Positions 60,557-64,000 of a stretch of DNA of 64,000 bases are shown here, piece by piece. The position numbers and the translations under genes are program-made. Each line of letters begins with the position of its first letter. The stretch's first letter is position 1. The DNA comes from Massilia niastensis DSM 21313 (GTDB lineage: Bacteria > Pseudomonadota > Gammaproteobacteria > Burkholderiales > Burkholderiaceae_D). Where the stretch lies: assembly GCF_000382345.1 (NCBI RefSeq), contig NZ_KB908084.1, positions 1 through 64,000 of the forward strand, written 5' to 3'. Below the pieces are notes generated by a model. That model made no database searches and was not told the origin of the DNA. It saw only the letters and a list, made by a program, of their open reading frames with translations.

Positions 60557-61999
60557 ATGAAGTGGTTGAAAGGCGCCATGCGCGCTTCCAGGATGGCGTT
60601 CGCGCCGGCCGGCAGGGGCGGCGTCAGCGGCAGCGTGCGCGCGCTGGTGGTCAAGGCCAGGGACGGCAGCATCAGGACGGCGATCAACACGGCGCGGCTG
60701 CACAAGGAGGTCGACCATGCGCTGGCCCAGGCCACGCGGCAGTACGAGGCGGCGCACGAGCTGGCCGATGCGGCGCACGAGGTGACCCAGCTGTCCGCCG
60801 GCGTCAAGCTGGGCGCCGACCAGATCGCCCGCACGGCCGAGCGCAACCTCGGGGTGGCGCGCGCATCGATGGACGAGCTGGCGCGCCTGGAGCAGCGCAT
60901 GCGCCACATCGAGAGCCAGGTGCAGGGCTTTTCGCGCACCGTCGAGCAGCTGGTGGTGCACCTGCAGTCGATCACCGCATTCGGCACCATCATCGAGAAC
61001 GTCGCCAACCAGACCAACCTGCTGGCCATCAATGCGGCCATCGAGGCGGCCCGCGCCGGCGAGGCGGGCAGGGGCTTCGCCGTGGTGGCGGCCGAGGTGC
61101 GCCGCCTGTCGCAGGTGGTCAACGCGGAAGTCGTGAAGATCTCGACGGCGAGCGGCGCCATGCGTTCGCTGGTCGAGTCGACCTCCGGCGCGACCGCCGA
61201 TGTGCTGGCCGGCGTGAACGTCTCCGCGCGCGAGGTCGGCCTGGCGGCCGGGCACTTCACCACCTTCGTCGCCGATTTCGAGCGCATGACCGGGACCGTG
61301 AACGAGATGGCGGCCGCGATGCAGTCGCTGGACGGCATCAACCAGCAGATCGGCGCCCGGGTGGGCGAGGTGGCCGCGAATGCCTCCACCTCGGCCAGCA
61401 CCATGACCGACGCTTCGCGCCGCGTCGACGAGGTGCGCGTGGCCACCGAAGAGATCCAGGGCGTGCTGGCGGAATTCCGCACCGGCGGCACGCCCTTCGA
61501 CGCGCTGGTGGAAACCACCACCCGCCTGCGCGAAGACGTGCTGTCCTGCCTTGGGCGCCATGCCGCCGGCGGCGCCGACATCTTCGACCAGGCCTACAAG
61601 CCGATCCCGCAATCGAACCCGCCGCGCTTCACGACTTCGTGGGACCGCGCCGTGGAGCGCGACCTGCAGGCCATCTTCGACCGCGTGCTGGGCGACCTGC
61701 CGGGCGCGGCGTACGCGCTGGCGGTCGACAACCGCGGCTTTGCGCCGGCGCACAACACCAAATTCTCGCAGCCGCCCACCGGCCGCCCCGAACACGACCT
61801 GGTCTATTGCCGCAACAAGCGCATCTTCGACGACCCGGTCGGCGGCAAGCTGGCGAAGAACCGCCAGCCCTTCCTGCTCCAGACCTACCTGCGCGATACC
61901 GGGGAGGTGATCAACGACCTGTCGATGCCGGTCATGATCGAGGGCCGCCACTGGGGCGCGGTGCGGATCGGCTACGATTCCGCGCGCATGCAATCGTAG
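60557..61999 (+). CDS. soluble methyl-accepting chemotaxis-like protein with C-terminal sensor domain
   Basis: A 480-residue protein with no membrane segment. The chemoreceptor hairpin tip is clear ([40 protein letters not shown], near 155-195) within a long coiled coil. After it comes a C-terminal domain (about 355-475) with [68 protein letters not shown], which resembles Cache-like sensory domains found at the end of some cytosolic receptors. GGAAGGAGAC supports the start. It diverges from zwf. Its stop TAG lies at the start of a REP repeat. Confidence 0.82.
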   Translation: MKWLKGAMRASRMAFAPAGRGGVSGSVRALVVKARDGSIRTAINTARLHKEVDHALAQATRQYEAAHELADAAHEVTQLSAGVKLGADQIARTAERNLGVARASMDELARLEQRMRHIESQVQGFSRTVEQLVVHLQSITAFGTIIENVANQTNLLAINAAIEAARAGEAGRGFAVVAAEVRRLSQVVNAEVVKISTASGAMRSLVESTSGATADVLAGVNVSAREVGLAAGHFTTFVADFERMTGTVNEMAAAMQSLDGINQQIGARVGEVAANASTSASTMTDASRRVDEVRVATEEIQGVLAEFRTGGTPFDALVETTTRLREDVLSCLGRHAAGGADIFDQAYKPIPQSNPPRFTTSWDRAVERDLQAIFDRVLGDLPGAAYALAVDNRGFAPAHNTKFSQPPTGRPEHDLVYCRNKRIFDDPVGGKLAKNRQPFLLQTYLRDTGEVINDLSMPVMIEGRHWGAVRIGYDSARMQS

Positions 62000-62029
62000 C
62001 GTGGGCGGGTTTCCCGCCCACGCGTTCAA
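61997..62029. repeat. REP palindrome, forward
   Basis: TAGCGTGGGCGGGTTTCCCG followed by CCCACGCGTTCAA. The TAG is the stop codon of the chemoreceptor-like gene. Opposed to the copy at 62064-62093. Confidence 0.7.
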
Positions 62030-62063
62030 ATAACGCATGCACGAATGCGCCACCGTGCGTTGC

Positions 62064-62093
62064 ACGCGTGGGCGGCAAAGCCGCCCACCCTAC
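62064..62093. repeat. REP palindrome, reverse
   Basis: ACGCGTGGGCGGCAAAGCCG followed by CCCACCCTAC. Its last base is part of the TAG stop (62093-62095) of the minus-strand SMP-30 gene. Confidence 0.7.
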
Positions 62094-62989
62094 TAGCCGC
62101 GGTACTCGGGCTCCTCGCGTCCCGCCACGCCCACGCGCGTGCACAGCACCTTGCCGCTCAGCGGATACTTCGCCAGCTCCTCGGGCGAGCGGCCATGGCT
62201 GGCGCTGGTGATGTACAGCGTGCGCAGGTCGGTCCCGCCGAAGGCGACGGAAGTGGGACAGCGCACCGGCAGGGCGATCTCGCGCAGGATTTCGCCGTTC
62301 GGCGCGATGCGCAGCACGCGCCCGCCTTCGAACATCGCGACCCAGTACGCGCCTTCCTCGTCGATCGTCGCGCCGTCCGGACGGCCGCCGTAGCCGGGCG
62401 CCGTTTTATCGGCCGGGAAGGTCGTCAGGGTGCGTCCGTTGCTGTGGGCGCCGGTGGCGGGATCGAAGTCGTAGCAGTCGATACGGTGGCTGGTGGTATC
62501 GGCATGGAACATCGTGCGGCCGTCCAGGCTCCAGGCCAGGCCGTTCGAGTTGGTCATGCCGCCGGCCCAGGCGCGGCGCAGCTTGCCGCGCTCGAGCACG
62601 TACATCTCGGCCGCGGGCTGGTCGCGCGGCTCGTACATGGTGCCGATCCAGAAGCGGCCCGCCGGATCGACGCGGCCGTCGTTGAAGCGCACCTTGCCGG
62701 TATCGTAGGGCGCTTCGGCGATCAGGTGTTCCGCGCCGCTCGTCGTGTTCAGGCACACCAGGCCGGTGCGGGTGGCGACCACCAGGTTGTTGTCGCCGTC
62801 CACCGCCAGGGCCGAGGGTTCCGATCCCATCTTCCAGGACGTGAACTTGCCGCTGGCCGGGTGCACCCGGTTCACGGTGTGGCCATTGATGTCGACCCAG
62901 TACAGCGCAGACTCGACCTCGTGCCAGGTCGGGGATTCGCCGACCAGCATCGGCGTATCGTGCAGGACTTCAAATTTTTGCGTTGCCAT
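62093..62989 (-). CDS. SMP-30/gluconolactonase family protein
   Basis: A 298-residue six-bladed beta-propeller. Metal and catalytic residues are visible: LVGESPTWHEVESALYWVDINGHTV (Glu), RFNDGRVDPAGRFWIGTM (Asn), MTNSNGLAWSLDGRTMFHADT (Asn) and GRPDGATIDEEGAYWVAMFEGGRV (Asp). Such enzymes open sugar lactones; beside pgi and zwf it may act on 6-phosphogluconolactone or gluconolactone, although no pgl is seen in the window. It is 30 bp downstream of pgi and probably in one operon. Confidence 0.87.
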   Translation of the reverse strand: MATQKFEVLHDTPMLVGESPTWHEVESALYWVDINGHTVNRVHPASGKFTSWKMGSEPSALAVDGDNNLVVATRTGLVCLNTTSGAEHLIAEAPYDTGKVRFNDGRVDPAGRFWIGTMYEPRDQPAAEMYVLERGKLRRAWAGGMTNSNGLAWSLDGRTMFHADTTSHRIDCYDFDPATGAHSNGRTLTTFPADKTAPGYGGRPDGATIDEEGAYWVAMFEGGRVLRIAPNGEILREIALPVRCPTSVAFGGTDLRTLYITSASHGRSPEELAKYPLSGKVLCTRVGVAGREEPEYRG

Positions 62990-63019
62990 AGAGTGCGTGT
63001 TGCTTGTTGTGTTTGTGAG

Positions 63020-64000
63020 TCAGACAGCCGCCCTGGCGCGGGCGATCAGGCCGTTGGTGGAGCTGTCGTGCTGCGCGGGCTGGGCCTCGCCGCCGAGCTC
63101 GGCCTCGATCTTTTTCGCCAGGACCTTGCCCAGTTCAACGCCCCACTGGTCGAAACTGTTGACATCCCAGAGCACGCCCTGCACGAAAGTCTTGTGTTCG
63201 TACAGTGCAATGAGGGCGCCCAGGGTGGAGGGGGTCAGGCGCTCCATCAGAATGGTGTTGCTCGGGCGATTGCCCGGGAAGGTCTTGTGCGGGGTCAGGC
63301 GCTCGACTTCGGACGCATCCAGTCCCTGCTGTTGCAGGTCCGCGCGCACCTCGTCGGCGGTCTTGCCCTTCATGAAGGCCTCCGACTGGGCGAAGCAGTT
63401 CGCCAGCAGGGCGGTGTGGTGGTTGCCGAATTCATGGGCCGGACGCAGGGCGGCGATGAAGTCGATCGGCGTGACGTCGGTACCCTGGTGCAGCAGCTGG
63501 AAGTAGGCGTGCTGGCCGTTGGTGCCGCACTCGCCCCAGATCGCCGGGCAGGTCGGGGTGTCGACCGGCGCGCCGTCGCGGGTGACGCGCTTGCCGTTGC
63601 TCTCCATGTCGAGCTGCTGGAGGTAGGCCGGGAAGCGGTTCAGGTCCTGGTGGTAGGGCGCGATCGTGACCGAGGGCGCGCCCAGGAACTGGCGGTTCCA
63701 GAAGCCGACCAGGGCCAGGATCGCCGGCAGGTTCTGTTCGAGCGGGGCGGTGCGGAAGTGCTCGTCGAGCTCATGGGCGCCGGCCAGGAAATCGCTGAAG
63801 TAGCCGAAGCCGACCGCCAGCGCGACCGGCAGGCCGATCGCCGACCATACGGAATAGCGGCCGCCGACCCAGTCCCAGAACGGGAACATGTTGGCCGGAT
63901 CGATGCCGAAGGTCTTGATGGCCTCGGTGTTGGTGGAGACGGCGACGAAGTGCCTGGCCAGCGCCGGTTCCGGCGCCTGGCCCAGGAACCAGCTGCGCGC
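63020..64000 (-). CDS. pgi: glucose-6-phosphate isomerase, 5' part beyond the window
   Basis: The visible 326 codons are the C-terminal part. [42 protein letters not shown] is the PGI region with the G-x-S/T sugar-phosphate contacts, [11 protein letters not shown] and [28 protein letters not shown] hold the catalytic Glu, and the conserved Lys is in [13 protein letters not shown]. The frame is open to the window edge with no start in family position; an internal ATG at 63889 is not the start. It precedes the SMP-30 gene. Confidence 0.94.
   Translation of the reverse strand, partial: ARSWFLGQAPEPALARHFVAVSTNTEAIKTFGIDPANMFPFWDWVGGRYSVWSAIGLPVALAVGFGYFSDFLAGAHELDEHFRTAPLEQNLPAILALVGFWNRQFLGAPSVTIAPYHQDLNRFPAYLQQLDMESNGKRVTRDGAPVDTPTCPAIWGECGTNGQHAYFQLLHQGTDVTPIDFIAALRPAHEFGNHHTALLANCFAQSEAFMKGKTADEVRADLQQQGLDASEVERLTPHKTFPGNRPSNTILMERLTPSTLGALIALYEHKTFVQGVLWDVNSFDQWGVELGKVLAKKIEAELGGEAQPAQHDSSTNGLIARARAAV

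Noticed and set aside
60295-61581. An N-terminal extension of more than 400 residues on zwf
   Set aside because: The extension runs antisense to the chemoreceptor gene and across the promoter region; family alignment places the start at 60294.
1-64000. CRISPR array, tRNA or rRNA genes, prophage or integron
   Set aside because: No regularly spaced direct repeats, no cloverleaf with a 3' CCA pattern that I could recognise, and no integrase, capsid or transposase gene were seen on reading.

Overview
The window is GC-rich bacterial chromosome, most likely from an Oxalobacteraceae betaproteobacterium (Massilia/Telluria/Duganella-like). This is inferred from gene order (yicC-gmk-rpoZ-spoT next to greB; kinase-PP2C-rph-rdgB-hemW; fliC-flaG-fliD-fliS-fliT-fliK-flhB-like), from AT-poor codon use and from the density of c-di-GMP and two-component genes. 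I see no rRNA, tRNA, CRISPR array, prophage or intact transposase. The right end cuts through pgi.

Layout: 0.3-5 kb holds a small secreted protein, a DUF2167 protein, a TonB-dependent receptor and a HIT protein. 5-7 kb holds a mobile-element copy, a hemerythrin-like gene with a damaged start, nsrR and an atypical LuxR regulator. 7.3-11 kb is an OmpR-type response regulator and a histidine kinase separated by a MocR-type regulator. 11.2-18 kb is a redox and hydrolase region: CcdA plus thioredoxin, an HD/LuxR regulator with a coupled leader peptide, an AhpD-like protein, two alpha/beta hydrolases, and a MerR-SDR pair. 18-31 kb is motility and c-di-GMP: two diguanylate cyclases, two PilZ proteins and the late flagellar block, with sigma-28-type promoters at fliD and probably fliC. 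30.6-33 kb is a NarX/NarL-like pair. 33-44 kb is housekeeping: greB, heme oxygenase, spoT, rpoZ, gmk, yicC, kinase/PP2C, rph, rdgB, hemW. 44-49 kb holds a MarR-vanAB locus, an M28 peptidase, a beta-barrel protein and an NAD(P)-binding protein. 49-56 kb is an RND efflux operon with a divergent TetR regulator. 56-64 kb is sugar phosphate metabolism (tal, msrC, hexR, zwf, SMP-30, pgi) with a cytosolic chemoreceptor-like gene between zwf and the SMP-30 gene.

Two repeat families run through the window. One is a ~230-bp element with 27-29-bp terminal inverted repeats, present in two inverted copies 44 kb apart (about 88% identical in the part compared, no indels, no coding signature). The other is a set of short GTAGGGTGGGCGG / CCGCCCACGCG palindromes, often in opposed pairs, several of which start at or supply the stop codon of the adjacent gene.

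I did not find a clear-cut new defence or biosynthetic system. The most unusual items are the two repeat families, the 12-codon leader overlapping an HD-LuxR regulator, the HIT-tail duplication beside the mobile element, an oversized FliD carrying flagellin-like modules, and a soluble chemoreceptor sharing a promoter region with zwf that carries two HexR-like boxes.
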